Positions 1 to 9,195 are shown, counted from the stretch's first letter. The stretch is 64,000 bases of DNA from JAHEKD01 sp965215945 (GCA_965215945.1 CBDCFC010000008.1:7989-71988); one strand, 5' to 3'. Made by a program: numbers and translations. The notes: a model not told the origin generated them from the letters alone.

Positions 1-283
1 CGTCGTTATAGTCAAACAATGCCTGCATGCCAACACAAATACCGAGCACCGGTTTATTATGTAATGCATTATTCAATGCCGATTTTAATTCTTGATCTGA
101 TAATGCCGACAACCAACTACCGATTGCGCCCTGGCCAGGCAAAATGATTTTATCGGCCTGACTGATTTTTGAAGCTTGCCGCGAAATCTCAACCTTACAG
201 TTCCTACCACCAACAAATTCAGCAGCTTTAGCGACAGACCTGAGATTTCCAGTGCCCAGATCGATCACAACAATTTGGGTCAT
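1..283 (-). CDS. hisH: Imidazole glycerol phosphate synthase glutaminase subunit HisH (partial)
   Basis: Only the N-terminal 94 residues are inside the window; the gene runs off the left edge. The visible part begins MTQIVVIDLGTGNL and reaches GICVGMQ, which holds the nucleophilic Cys of class I glutamine amidotransferases. HisH releases ammonia from glutamine and passes it to HisF to make imidazole glycerol phosphate and AICAR in histidine synthesis. The ATG overlaps the hisB stop in an ATGA arrangement, which supports both the start and translational coupling. The His and Glu of the catalytic triad lie outside the window. Confidence 0.93.
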   Translation of the reverse strand, partial: MTQIVVIDLGTGNLRSVAKAAEFVGGRNCKVEISRQASKISQADKIILPGQGAIGSWLSALSDQELKSALNNALHNKPVLGICVGMQALFDYND

Positions 284-870
284 AAACTTCCTTTGGTTGA
301 CGGAATAACGTTTTGCATTCTATCGTCAGCTTGCAAAGCCATTCGCAATGCCCGACCAAATGCCTTGAAAATCGTCTCGGCAATGTGATGAGAGTTAATG
401 CCGCGAATATTATCGATATGTAAAGTCATGGCCGCATGATTGACCAATCCCTGGAAAAATTCCCTGACTAACTCGGTTTCAAAGGTGCCAATTTGAGCCC
501 GGGTAAACGTTGCATCAAAACTCAGATGAGGCCGACCCGATAAATCAACAGCCACTCTGCTTAAAGACTCGTCAAGCGGCACATAAGCATGCCCATAGCG
601 GTTGATGCCTTTTTTATCACCTACAGCTTCGGCCAAGGCCTGACCGAATACGATACCGATATCTTCCACCGTATGGTGATCATCAATTTCAAGATCGCCA
701 GTGGCCCTGATTTTCATGTCTATCAGGGCGTGACGTGCAATCTGATCCAGCATGTGATCGAAAAAAGGCACACCAGTTTCCAATTCAGCTTTTCCACTAC
801 CATCAAGATCAATTTCAACACAGATGTTGGTTTCGTTAGTATTACGTTCAATTTTACTGATACGGCTCAT
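280..870 (-). CDS. hisB: Imidazoleglycerol-phosphate dehydratase HisB
   Basis: This is a 196-residue monofunctional HisB, without the histidinol-phosphatase half that E. coli HisB carries. It dehydrates imidazole glycerol phosphate to imidazole acetol phosphate. The metal-binding His clusters typical of the family are visible: FFDHMLDQIARH near residue 40, HHTVEDIGI near residue 65, and HHIAETIFKAFGRAL near residue 165. It overlaps hisC upstream and hisH downstream by four bases each, so it sits in a tightly coupled his operon. A histinol phosphatase must therefore be encoded elsewhere. Confidence 0.95.
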   Translation of the reverse strand: MSRISKIERNTNETNICVEIDLDGSGKAELETGVPFFDHMLDQIARHALIDMKIRATGDLEIDDHHTVEDIGIVFGQALAEAVGDKKGINRYGHAYVPLDESLSRVAVDLSGRPHLSFDATFTRAQIGTFETELVREFFQGLVNHAAMTLHIDNIRGINSHHIAETIFKAFGRALRMALQADDRMQNVIPSTKGSL

Positions 871-1955
871 GCTAGTTCTCTGATGATGTCATTCATACTA
901 TCAAGAAATAAGTTATTTTCCCGTTGTGTTCCAATCGTTACCCTCAGACACTGCTCCAACGCACTATCGGGTTTGTGTAAGCACTTAATAAGTATATGTC
1001 TTTCCAACAATGCTTCAAACACTTGTGTTGCTGGAATTTGATTTGATTTGAACAATATAAAATTAGCGTCACTGGGAAAGACATCGATACTTTCAAGTTT
1101 CATCAATTGATTGTGAACACGTGTGCGTTCTTCAACAATCTTCTGCGCACTATTTTCAAAGAAATCGATATTCTCCAGTGAAAATTCAACACTGGCCTGG
1201 GTCAGGCTATTTATATTCAATGGCAGCCTGATCTTATCAAACTGTTCGATCCAGGCTTGATCACCAAACAGCATACCGAAACGAAGACCCGCCAGACCCG
1301 CCTTTGACATGGTACGCATAACCAAAAGATTTTCGTATTTATCCAGCCAACCGATTAACGTTTTTCCAGCAAATGGCAAATAAGCTTCATCAACAACAAC
1401 TAGTCCTGATGTAGCGTTAATAATTTTTTCAATCCCGTTTTCATCAAATAGATTGCCGCTTGGGTTATTCGGATAGGCCAGAAAAATGCAAGACGGTTTA
1501 TGCGCCTCTATTTCTTGCAGCATCATCTCAACGTCCAATGAAAAATCCGCTTTAAGCGGTACATCAACATAGCGTTTACCTGTGATGGTTGATAGCACCG
1601 AATACATCACAAAGGTTGGGCTAACCGACATCACCGGCCCGGCGTCAGCAGCTAACGCCTGAATAACGATTTGAATTAATTCATCAGAACCATTGCCGAA
1701 CATGAGACCTTGGTTTTGCTTTAATTGCAACTGGTCCTTCAGAATAGCCTTTATCTGAGATGCTGTTGGATCCGGATAACGGTTGACATTCACCGGTTTG
1801 ATTTTCCGCAACCATTCAGCTCGCAAATCATCCGGCAAAACATACGGATTTTCCATCATGTCGAGCTTGATTAATCCGTCTGCCGGCTGTACTTGATAAG
1901 CCTGCATATCCCGTATTTCAGGCCGAATCAGTTTCTCAATGAGTTTCTGAGTCAT
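867..1955 (-). CDS. hisC: Histidinol-phosphate aminotransferase HisC
   Basis: This 362-residue fold-type I PLP enzyme converts imidazole acetol phosphate and glutamate to histidinol phosphate. The usual landmarks are present: an N-terminal LDMMENPYVLP segment, GNGSDELIQ near residue 90, YPNNPSGN near residue 160, the VVDEAY Asp that contacts PLP, and the Schiff-base Lys in MSKAGLAGLRFG near residue 220. It follows hisD with a three-base gap and overlaps hisB by four bases. Length and motifs match the family, so the assignment is firm. Confidence 0.95.
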   Translation of the reverse strand: MTQKLIEKLIRPEIRDMQAYQVQPADGLIKLDMMENPYVLPDDLRAEWLRKIKPVNVNRYPDPTASQIKAILKDQLQLKQNQGLMFGNGSDELIQIVIQALAADAGPVMSVSPTFVMYSVLSTITGKRYVDVPLKADFSLDVEMMLQEIEAHKPSCIFLAYPNNPSGNLFDENGIEKIINATSGLVVVDEAYLPFAGKTLIGWLDKYENLLVMRTMSKAGLAGLRFGMLFGDQAWIEQFDKIRLPLNINSLTQASVEFSLENIDFFENSAQKIVEERTRVHNQLMKLESIDVFPSDANFILFKSNQIPATQVFEALLERHILIKCLHKPDSALEQCLRVTIGTQRENNLFLDSMNDIIRELA

Positions 1956-1958
1956 CGG

Positions 1959-3248
1959 TTAATTGATCCGGTACAGGGCTGACTGTTTGTGTGCCGCCAG
2001 ACCTTCTGCATCAGCGATTAATGCCGCCGCCTGTGCCACTGCTTTTGCACTTTGTTTATCAAACCGAATGATACTGGAACGCTTCTGAAAATCATAAACG
2101 CCTAACGGCGAACTAAATCTTGCGGTACCCGAAGTGGGTAAAACATGATTGGGGCCAGCACAATAGTCTCCCAGTGCTTCAGCACTATAGCAGCCAATAA
2201 AAATTGCCCCGGCATGGCGAATATCTGTCAGTAATTCATCGGCATCATCCAGCAACAGTTCAAGATGCTCTGGTGCTACTGTATTTATTATATCTGCGAC
2301 TTCTTGCAAACTTTTGGCCAGAATTAATGCTCCATGTGATTGCAATGATTGGGCAATAATCTCTTTTCGAGGTTGTTGTGGCAACAATTGTTCTATCACA
2401 CTTGCAACCGCTTGATGATGATCAGCATCAGTGGTGACATGGATCGATTGCGCCATTTCATCATGCTCGGCCTGGGCAAACAAATCCATCGCCACCCACT
2501 CAGGATTAACACTGGCATCACTAAACACCAGGACCTCAGAAGGCCCGGCAATCATGTCAATACCGACTTCCCCAAATACCATGCGCTTGGCGGCGGCTAC
2601 GTATGCATTACCAGGCCCTACAATTTTATCGACTTTTGGAATTGTCTGAGTGCCGTAGGCCAATGCAGCGATTGCCTGCGCACCGCCAATTTTGAACACA
2701 CGATCAACACCTGCAATTGCTGCGGCGGCAAGAACATTACTGTTAAGCTCGCCATTTGGTGCCGGTACGGTCATGATTAACTCTTTGACTCTTGCCACCT
2801 TGGCCGGAATAGCAGACATTAATACTGAAGATGGATAGGCCGCCTTACCACCCGGAACATATAAACCCACTTTATCGACAGCGCTGATACGTTGGCCCAG
2901 TTCGGCCCCTTGATCGTCAGTAAAACTCCAATCTTGTTGCAATTGATGGCGGTGATAGGCTTCAATACGCTTGGCAGAAAATTCCAGCGCAGCTTTTAAT
3001 TCTGAGCCAATTTCTTGCAAAGCCTGATCAAGCATTTGTTGAGAGACTTCAAGTTCAGTGATGCTGGTAACAGTAAAATTATCGAAATTAGCAGTTAGTT
3101 CCAGTAAGGACTTATCGCCCCGTTTCTTAACGTCGGCAAGAATTTGAGCTACTGCTTCATCAACAGTGCTTGATTGATCGGTCGATCTGGCTAATAACTC
3201 GTTCAACCGCTTATTAAAATCAGCATCTGTAGTCGTTAGCCTTCTCAT
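1959..3248 (-). CDS. hisD: Histidinol dehydrogenase HisD
   Basis: HisD carries out the last two steps of histidine synthesis, oxidising histidinol to histidine with two NAD. The protein has 429 residues, the normal length. Recognisable segments are YVPGGKAAYPSSVLM (about residue 130), VGPGNAYVAAAKR, AGPSEVLVF and AQAEHDEMAQ, the last carrying Gln and His zinc ligands. The conserved GPNHVLPTSGTARF segment lies near residue 370. The ATG overlaps the hisG stop by four bases, so hisG-hisD-hisC-hisB-hisH read as one operon. Confidence 0.96.
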   Translation of the reverse strand: MRRLTTTDADFNKRLNELLARSTDQSSTVDEAVAQILADVKKRGDKSLLELTANFDNFTVTSITELEVSQQMLDQALQEIGSELKAALEFSAKRIEAYHRHQLQQDWSFTDDQGAELGQRISAVDKVGLYVPGGKAAYPSSVLMSAIPAKVARVKELIMTVPAPNGELNSNVLAAAAIAGVDRVFKIGGAQAIAALAYGTQTIPKVDKIVGPGNAYVAAAKRMVFGEVGIDMIAGPSEVLVFSDASVNPEWVAMDLFAQAEHDEMAQSIHVTTDADHHQAVASVIEQLLPQQPRKEIIAQSLQSHGALILAKSLQEVADIINTVAPEHLELLLDDADELLTDIRHAGAIFIGCYSAEALGDYCAGPNHVLPTSGTARFSSPLGVYDFQKRSSIIRFDKQSAKAVAQAAALIADAEGLAAHKQSALYRIN

Positions 3249-3889
3249 TTCGCTTGCTCGAAAACTTGTTTAAGCTGGTTAATTAAAGGCCTAAGCTGAT
3301 CACGCTTGAGCTTATATGAAACCTTATTCGCCACTAAGCGTGCGCTGATGTGAGCAATTATTTCTGTTTCGACAAGATTGTTAGCTTTCAATGTTCCGCC
3401 CGTATCAACCAGATCAATAATCCGATCACATAAACCGGCGTGGGGTGCTAACTCCATTGAACCATAAAGTTTAATGATTTCAGATTGAATACCTTTTTTT
3501 GCGAAATAGTCACGGGAGATATTTTCGTATTTAGTGGCGACTTTGATTTTCGCCGTCGTACTTTGGTTCTTTTCAGGCAAGCTCGATAATTGCGCTAAAG
3601 ACAAACGGCAGGCTGCCAAACCCGTGTCATAAAGTTCATATAAATCGCTTCCGCCCGTCTCCATCAGTATGTCCTTACCAACTATTCCTAAATCAGCCGC
3701 CCCTTGTCTCACATAAGTAGGTGCATCGGTGGCCCTAACGATAATGACACTGATATCGCTATTCTTTATTGGTATGACCAACTTTCGACTTTTATCAGGA
3801 TTCTCAATCAACTCAAAACCTGCCTGCTCAAGCAACGGCAAGGTTTGTTTAAGAATTCGCCCTTTTGATAAAGCGATTTTAATAGGCAC
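3245..3889 (-). CDS. hisG: ATP phosphoribosyltransferase, short form HisG
   Basis: This 214-residue protein catalyses the first, committed step of histidine synthesis (ATP plus PRPP to phosphoribosyl-ATP). It is the short form, lacking the C-terminal regulatory domain of long HisG. In characterised cases the short form needs the HisRS-like partner HisZ, which is not in this window. Visible motifs are IALSKGRIL at the N terminus, the LGIVGKDILME segment, and the PRPP-binding DLVDTGGTLKANNL near residue 155. The order murA-hisG-hisD-hisC is common in gammaproteobacteria. Confidence 0.95.
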   Translation of the reverse strand: MPIKIALSKGRILKQTLPLLEQAGFELIENPDKSRKLVIPIKNSDISVIIVRATDAPTYVRQGAADLGIVGKDILMETGGSDLYELYDTGLAACRLSLAQLSSLPEKNQSTTAKIKVATKYENISRDYFAKKGIQSEIIKLYGSMELAPHAGLCDRIIDLVDTGGTLKANNLVETEIIAHISARLVANKVSYKLKRDQLRPLINQLKQVFEQAK

Positions 3890-3907
3890 TTCCTTACTCC
3901 TTCGAAA

Positions 3908-5218
3908 CTATACAGCAGCTATTTTCGGCTGTTCTTCTCCCGACATCATTTGGGCATATTCCTGACCGGTTATTCTTCTGATTTTTGCACCAAGTTGGGC
4001 GAGTTTTTGCTCAATTCGATCATAGCCGCGATCAATATGATAAATACGATCAATCAGTGTATGGCCCTCCGCAACCAGGCCGGCAATGACTAAACTTGCT
4101 GACGCTCTTAAATCGGTTGCCATGATCGGAGCGGCATAAAGTTTATCAGCTCCTGTCACAACAGCAGTATTGCCTTGTAATTCGATGTTTGCGCCCATGC
4201 GTTGCAGTTCATGTACATGCATAAAGCGGTTTTCGAAAATCGTTTCTGTGACCAACCCAGTGCCTTCAGCGATACAATTCATAGCCAAAAACTGGGCTTG
4301 CATGTCAGTAGGAAAAGCCGGGTATGGATCAGTTCTAAGATTCACCGCTTGCACACGCTTACCCCCGGCATTGGCACGAATCCAATCATCACCAATTTCT
4401 ATTTCAACTTCAGCTTCCCGAAGTTTTTCCAAAACCGCATCCAATAGTCCAGGTTGAGTGTTGGTAGTCGTAACGTCACCACCCGTTGCTGCCGCAGCCA
4501 CTAAAAATGTACCTGTTTCTATCCGGTCCGCTATGACCTCATGGCTACAGCCTCCTAATCGTTGCACACCATCTATGGTCACTTCACTAGTACCGGCCCC
4601 GCTAACTCTACCGCCCATGGAGTTAATAAAATCCGCCAGATCAACCACTTCCGGTTCTCTTGCGGCATTTTCGATGACTGTTGTCCCCTCGGCCAGGGCA
4701 GCGGCCATCATGATATTTTCAGTGCCGGTTACCGTAACCTGATCCATAAAAATTCGAGCTCCACTCAATTGATCACATTCGGCAATGATGTAACCATTCT
4801 CAACACTGACCTTTGCCCCCATGGCTTCAAAACCTTTAAGGTGCAAATTAACCGGTCTGGAACCAATCGCACAGCCACCGGGCATAGAAACTTCTGCCCG
4901 CCCAAAACGGCCCAGTAAAGGCCCAAGCACCAGAACTGAAGCACGCATGGTTTTAACGAGCTCATAAGGCGCACATACAGTAGCAACTTGACTGGCATCA
5001 ACATTAACCAGCGTATCATCTCGCTCAATTTTGATGCCCATTTGTGCGAGCAGCTTAATGGTTGTATTAATATCGTTCAGGTGAGGAACATTACCAATCT
5101 GGACCGGTTCCTCTGCCAGCAAAGACGAAATTAATACAGGCAAGGCTGCATTTTTTGCTCCAGCAATCTCAACTTCACCGTGAAGCGGGCGACCACCTGT
5201 AATGATGAATTTATCCAT
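3908..5218 (-). CDS. murA: UDP-N-acetylglucosamine 1-carboxyvinyltransferase MurA
   Basis: MurA transfers enolpyruvate from PEP to UDP-GlcNAc, the first committed step of peptidoglycan synthesis in the cytoplasm. The protein has 436 residues, slightly above the usual 419 because of a short C-terminal tail. The N-terminal GAKNAALP substrate segment and the mobile-loop GGCAIGSRP are present. The Cys in that loop, the residue attacked by fosfomycin in other MurA proteins, is conserved. It lies 18 bases upstream of hisG and 10 bases downstream of grxD on the same strand. Confidence 0.96.
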   Translation of the reverse strand: MDKFIITGGRPLHGEVEIAGAKNAALPVLISSLLAEEPVQIGNVPHLNDINTTIKLLAQMGIKIERDDTLVNVDASQVATVCAPYELVKTMRASVLVLGPLLGRFGRAEVSMPGGCAIGSRPVNLHLKGFEAMGAKVSVENGYIIAECDQLSGARIFMDQVTVTGTENIMMAAALAEGTTVIENAAREPEVVDLADFINSMGGRVSGAGTSEVTIDGVQRLGGCSHEVIADRIETGTFLVAAAATGGDVTTTNTQPGLLDAVLEKLREAEVEIEIGDDWIRANAGGKRVQAVNLRTDPYPAFPTDMQAQFLAMNCIAEGTGLVTETIFENRFMHVHELQRMGANIELQGNTAVVTGADKLYAAPIMATDLRASASLVIAGLVAEGHTLIDRIYHIDRGYDRIEQKLAQLGAKIRRITGQEYAQMMSGEEQPKIAAV

Positions 5219-5228
5219 CCCTTTTTAA

Positions 5229-5555
5229 CTAAGCGGATTCCGCTTGCGTCGAATCGTTAAGCAGCTCTTCAAGCTCACCGCTTTCAAACATTTCCATCAT
5301 AATATCGCTGCCACCAACAAACTCGCCTTTGACATATAACTGCGGAATGGTGGGCCAGTTTGAATAGTTTTTAATGCCTTCTCTGACTTCATCATTCTCC
5401 AGCACATTGACGCCAACAAACTCAGACCCCAGAGTTTGTAAAATTTGCACAGCACGACCAGAAAATCCGCATTGTGGAAAATCAGGTGTGCCTTTCATAA
5501 ATAAAACTGTGCCGTTTTCACGAACTACTTGTTCAATTTGCTCATTTATATCCAT
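5229..5555 (-). CDS. grxD: Monothiol glutaredoxin (Grx4/GrxD type)
   Basis: This 108-residue protein carries the CGFS active site (PQCGFSGRAV near residue 28) and the WPTIPQLYVKGEFVGGSDI segment that binds glutathione and an Fe-S cluster. Monothiol glutaredoxins of this type work with BolA-family proteins in Fe-S cluster delivery. That fits its position next to ibaG, a BolA-family gene. It sits between ibaG and murA, two genes often adjacent in related bacteria. Confidence 0.93.
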   Translation of the reverse strand: MDINEQIEQVVRENGTVLFMKGTPDFPQCGFSGRAVQILQTLGSEFVGVNVLENDEVREGIKNYSNWPTIPQLYVKGEFVGGSDIMMEMFESGELEELLNDSTQAESA

Positions 5556-5642
5556 GCTAGATATCTCAATAGTGTTTATTCGAAAAGTGGATTGAGGCCG
5601 CCGAAACGACCAACGTATGTGGCAATTATAACTTACCGAACC

Positions 5643-5888
5643 TCAAGATTGCTGATGCTCTGCGACGGTCTGAGTTTTCATGGACAAGGCATGAATCTCG
5701 GCATTCATTTTATCGCCCAAAGTCTGGTAGACCATTTGATGGCGCTGGATTCTTGATTTTCCCTCGAATTGATCGGTGACAATAGTGGCAAAAAAATGCT
5801 GACCATCACCTTCAATCTCGATCTGGGCATCTTCAAGACCGTTAAGAATCCAGTTTTTTATTTGTTCTGGAGTGACCATCTTAGGCAA
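5643..5888 (-). CDS. ibaG: BolA-family protein IbaG
   Basis: This 81-residue protein is a BolA-type small alpha/beta protein. It starts MPKMVTPEQIKNWI and has the central RIQRHQMVYQTLGDKM segment that matches the family RHRxVY pattern. The conserved His in this segment is the residue BolA proteins contribute to a shared cluster with CGFS glutaredoxins. Its start overlaps the end of mlaB by eight bases. The position downstream of mlaB and upstream of murA is the usual place of yrbA/ibaG in gammaproteobacteria. Confidence 0.9.
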   Translation of the reverse strand: MPKMVTPEQIKNWILNGLEDAQIEIEGDGQHFFATIVTDQFEGKSRIQRHQMVYQTLGDKMNAEIHALSMKTQTVAEHQQS

Positions 5889-6168
5889 GCTTCAAAATTT
5901 TTTGTAATTCAGCCATTTTTATTAATCGCATCAACTGATCAGGTACATTAGTAAAACTGATTAGTTTTCTACTTTTTTTAGCCTGGTTAGCCCACTCAAG
6001 CATGACAGCCAAAGCCGCACTGTCTGATTCCTGGACCCCGGAAAAATCAACTGTTAGTTGTTCTTTATCTATATTGGAAATATTAATACTGTTAAAAACT
6101 TCTGCAGCTCGCTCAACATTCAAGTCACCAGAAATTTTACAAACTCCGTTTGTATAATCGATACTCAT
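5881..6168 (-). CDS. mlaB: MlaB, STAS-domain subunit of the Mla lipid transporter
   Basis: A 95-residue single-domain STAS protein. MlaB binds the MlaF ATPase on the cytoplasmic side and is needed for stable assembly of the MlaFEDB complex, which moves phospholipids between the outer and inner membranes. The STAS loop with the conserved Ser (ESDSAALAVM) is visible near residue 50. It is separated from mlaC by a single base and overlaps ibaG downstream. The protein is weakly conserved in sequence, so the call depends partly on position. Confidence 0.88.
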   Translation of the reverse strand: MSIDYTNGVCKISGDLNVERAAEVFNSINISNIDKEQLTVDFSGVQESDSAALAVMLEWANQAKKSRKLISFTNVPDQLMRLIKMAELQKILKLA

Positions 6169-6169
6169 A

Positions 6170-6763
6170 TCAAGATCGATTTTTTTCCGCCAAACTATTG
6201 ATCAAACCATCCATGCCCTGACGCTGAATTATTGAGGTATAGCTGGTTCTAAAGTTAGTTACAAGATTGATGCCATCTGCTACAACATTATAAATCCGCC
6301 AATTGTTGTCTTCACCCTGAACTAATTTAAAACTGACAGGGATATTGCGATCTGAAGTTTTCAAGGTCGCATCAACAATGGCCTTATTTTTTTCATCGTT
6401 ATAACGAGCGGGATGATAGTCTATTTGCTGACCTGAATACTGAAACAAACCCTGGGCATAACTTTTCATTAAAAAAGATTTGAACTCATCAATGAACATA
6501 CCTTGCTGCTCGGGTGTACTACGCCGCCAATATTTTCCTATTACTAATTTTGAAACTCGCTCAACATCGACAACAGGCAAAACATGCTGCTCGACCATGG
6601 CATAGAGTTTGTCGGGATTGGCTTTAAAATCAGCACGCTTGTCTTCAAGCTCAGCCAGGACTTTATCAACCGTTCCGGAAATAACAACTTCCGGACTGGC
6701 TTGCGCATTGGCGAATAGCGCAATGACAAGCATGTTAAAGGCTAAAAGTAATTTTTTCATCAT
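6170..6763 (-). CDS. mlaC: MlaC, periplasmic phospholipid-binding protein
   Basis: MlaC shuttles phospholipids across the periplasm between the outer-membrane MlaA-porin complex and inner-membrane MlaFEDB. The 197-residue protein begins with a signal peptide (MMKKLLLAFNMLVIALFANA, probable cleavage after residue 20-22). The conserved VEQHVLPVVDVERVSKLVIG and WRIYNVVADGINLVTNFR segments follow. It lies 16 bases downstream of mlaD. No mlaA is present in the window. Confidence 0.93.
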   Translation of the reverse strand: MMKKLLLAFNMLVIALFANAQASPEVVISGTVDKVLAELEDKRADFKANPDKLYAMVEQHVLPVVDVERVSKLVIGKYWRRSTPEQQGMFIDEFKSFLMKSYAQGLFQYSGQQIDYHPARYNDEKNKAIVDATLKTSDRNIPVSFKLVQGEDNNWRIYNVVADGINLVTNFRTSYTSIIQRQGMDGLINSLAEKNRS

Positions 6764-6779
6764 GATATGTTAAGACTCC

Positions 6780-7286
6780 TTACTCGAATTCGTCGGTACT
6801 TGAGTTAGACTGCTCTGATACTCCGCCGCCAGCGCCACCTGACGTAACAAAGGTGCTGATCAAATTTTCCAACACCAATGAAGACTGGGTAATTTCAATT
6901 TTGTCTCCTTCTATTAGATAAGACTCCTCTGCGCCGGGTTCAAGCCCAACATATTGAGCGCCAAGCAATCCCGCCGTCAAAATAGCCGCGCTGGTATCTT
7001 GCGGTAAGTTGTCATAATTAGCATCAATACTGAGTTCAACTACGGCCGTATAAAATTCTTTGTCAATTTTCACATCAGTCACCCGGCCAACATTAACACC
7101 GGCCATAGTGACGGGTGCTTTCAATTTTAGGCCACCAATATTGTCAAATTCGGCATATAAATGGTAAGCATTGTTCACGCTGGCCGTGCTTAAATTGCCT
7201 ACTCGCAGCGCTAAAAACACCAATGCAGCCAGTCCGCCCAGGACGAAAAGGCCTACAATTAAATCAATTCCACGTTTTTGTTGCAT
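6780..7286 (-). CDS. mlaD: MlaD, MCE-domain periplasmic ring protein
   Basis: A 168-residue protein with one N-terminal membrane anchor (about residues 8-27, LIVGLFVLGGLAALVFLALR) followed by a single MCE domain (FDNIGGLKLKAPVTMAGVNVG). MlaD forms a hexameric ring under the MlaE permease through which lipid passes. The C-terminal tail is rich in Gly, Ser and acidic residues and looks disordered. The gene abuts mlaE directly with no intergenic base. Confidence 0.94.
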   Translation of the reverse strand: MQQKRGIDLIVGLFVLGGLAALVFLALRVGNLSTASVNNAYHLYAEFDNIGGLKLKAPVTMAGVNVGRVTDVKIDKEFYTAVVELSIDANYDNLPQDTSAAILTAGLLGAQYVGLEPGAEESYLIEGDKIEITQSSLVLENLISTFVTSGGAGGGVSEQSNSSTDEFE

Positions 7287-8066
7287 TTAAACTTCTCCAA
7301 ACATCAACGCTGTCAGCACATAATCTAACCCAAGAACACTGAGCGAAGCATTAACGACGGTTCTGGTCGTTGCCCGGCTTACTCCTTCCGAGGTTGGGAT
7401 CGCAAAATAGCCCTGATAGACAGAAATAAAGGTGACTACTAGCCCAAAAACCACACTTTTGATCACCCCGTTAATAATATCATCATAAAAATCAACACCT
7501 TCCTGCATTGCAGCCCAGTAAACACCGCTATCCAGACCGAGTTGCTGAACACCAATTAAATAGCCACCAATGACACCGACAGCCGTAAAAATAGCCGAAA
7601 GTAGCGGCAAAGCGATCAATCCGGCTAAAAACCGGGGGGCAATCACCATCGGCAGCGGATCGGTGGCCATCATTTCCATCGCATCGAGCTGTTGGGTTGC
7701 CTTCATCAGGCCAATTTCTGCTGTCAGTGCCGATCCTGCGCGTCCGGCAAACAGCAAAGCTGATAAAACCGGCCCTAATTCTCGTGTCAGCGATAATGCG
7801 ACGACCAGCCCTAAGGAAGATTCCGCGCCAAAACTGACCAAGGTGTAATAGCCTTGTAAACCCAGCACCATACCGACAAATAAACCCGAAACCAGAATAA
7901 TCAATAATGTTAAGACACCAACCGAGTATATTTGTTTGATGACTAAAGAAAAACGCGCCAGCGCTCGCAGTGAGGCACCGATTAATATGCCAAAAAACCG
8001 GCCTGCTAAACCCAGCCTGGTGACTATAGATAAGGTTTTTGCACCAATATCGGCTACCCAATTCAT
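7287..8066 (-). CDS. mlaE: MlaE, lipid ABC transporter permease
   Basis: This 259-residue integral membrane protein has the MlaE-family pattern of about five long hydrophobic segments. The conserved ELGPVLSALLFAGRAGSA and EIGLMKATQQLDAMEMMATD regions form the coupling contacts with the ATPase. It is the permease of the Mla phospholipid transporter in the inner membrane. Its ATG overlaps the mlaF stop by four bases. Confidence 0.95.
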   Translation of the reverse strand: MNWVADIGAKTLSIVTRLGLAGRFFGILIGASLRALARFSLVIKQIYSVGVLTLLIILVSGLFVGMVLGLQGYYTLVSFGAESSLGLVVALSLTRELGPVLSALLFAGRAGSALTAEIGLMKATQQLDAMEMMATDPLPMVIAPRFLAGLIALPLLSAIFTAVGVIGGYLIGVQQLGLDSGVYWAAMQEGVDFYDDIINGVIKSVVFGLVVTFISVYQGYFAIPTSEGVSRATTRTVVNASLSVLGLDYVLTALMFGEV

Positions 8067-8884
8067 GGCTGCACACCCAGTAAATCATCGCCAATCGGTT
8101 GCGCCGGATAATGAAATGCAACCGGACCATCGGGCAGACCTTTCATGAATTGATTGACTTGTTCATTATCACTGTTCATCATCTGCTCTGATGTACCGTG
8201 ACCGACTACATTGCCGTCACCTAGCAAATAAATGTAGTCAGCAATGCCCGCACCTTCCGGCACATCATGAGTAACCACAACAGACGTTATCCCCAGCGCT
8301 TCGTTAAGCTCCTTAATCAATTTGACTGCCACTCCCATTGAAATGGGGTCGAGCCCGGTAAATGGTTCATCATACATAACCAGGTCCGGATCCAGCGCTA
8401 TAGCCCTGGCCAACGCTACTCGCCGCGCCATCCCGCCGGATAGTTCAGCCGGCATCAGATCACGAGCCCCGCGCAAACCCACCATTTCAAGTTTTAACAA
8501 AACCAGATGATGAATCAGAGAGTCGGGTAAATCTGTATGCTCGCGCAACGGAAAGGCGACATTCTCATAAACATTTATATCAGTTAACAAGGCATTGCTT
8601 TGAAACATCATCCCCATGCGTTTTCTAAGCTCAAATAACTGCTCACGTTTTAAGCTTGGTATGTTTATCCCATCAAAAACAACCTCGCCTTGTTGAGGAA
8701 TCAAACTGCCACCAAAAAATTTCAGCATGGTCGATTTTCCACAACCACTTGGCCCCATGATCACCGTGACTTTACCTTTGGGAATTGACATATTGATTTG
8801 ATCAAAAATCAAACGCTTACCATAACCAAACACAAGGCTGTTGACCTGGATTAAATACTGCTGGTTTTGTTGATTATCTTGCAT
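8063..8884 (-). CDS. mlaF: MlaF, lipid transporter ATP-binding protein
   Basis: A 273-residue ABC ATPase with Walker A (GPSGCGKST, near residue 44), signature (LSGGMARRVA), Walker B (LVMYDEPFTGLDP) and H-loop (VTHDVPE). It powers the MlaFEDB lipid transporter. All catalytic elements look intact. A short ORF lies two bases upstream on the same strand, so mlaF may not be the first gene of the transcript. Confidence 0.95.
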   Translation of the reverse strand: MQDNQQNQQYLIQVNSLVFGYGKRLIFDQINMSIPKGKVTVIMGPSGCGKSTMLKFFGGSLIPQQGEVVFDGINIPSLKREQLFELRKRMGMMFQSNALLTDINVYENVAFPLREHTDLPDSLIHHLVLLKLEMVGLRGARDLMPAELSGGMARRVALARAIALDPDLVMYDEPFTGLDPISMGVAVKLIKELNEALGITSVVVTHDVPEGAGIADYIYLLGDGNVVGHGTSEQMMNSDNEQVNQFMKGLPDGPVAFHYPAQPIGDDLLGVQP

Positions 8885-8886
8885 GA

Positions 8887-9195
8887 TTAACCTGGATATT
8901 TCATGAATCTTTGAGAGTCAGGGTCAATCCGACTAGACAGTTCGGGCGATCGTTGGCGCAGCCCACGGGAATTTAGTAATGCCAAAGGTTTTTCGAGTTG
9001 ATACAAATTCTGATAATGGACCGGGTTCGGATGTTTAAAGAGAACAGCTGGCATTTGAATTTTCAAGCTGCTTTCAAACTCCGATGGGCGCGGGAAGGAT
9101 CGATCGAAATGTGACGACAGATTGGGCCTGAACTCAAACAGGGTAATCTGATCATGCACAATAGATCGCAAATGTTTACTATCTGCTTGATTCAT
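8887..9195 (-). CDS. Hypothetical 102-residue protein upstream of mlaF
   Basis: I do not recognise this protein. It is hydrophilic, rich in Ser, Arg, Pro and Leu, and lacks a signal peptide or membrane segment. The stop lies two bases before the mlaF ATG, so it would be co-transcribed with the mla genes if real. The upstream ribosome-binding sequence is weak. It could also be a non-coding leader that happens to stay open. The remaining 247 bases up to the divergent yrbG hold the two promoters but no further gene. Confidence 0.35.
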   Translation of the reverse strand: MNQADSKHLRSIVHDQITLFEFRPNLSSHFDRSFPRPSEFESSLKIQMPAVLFKHPNPVHYQNLYQLEKPLALLNSRGLRQRSPELSSRIDPDSQRFMKYPG

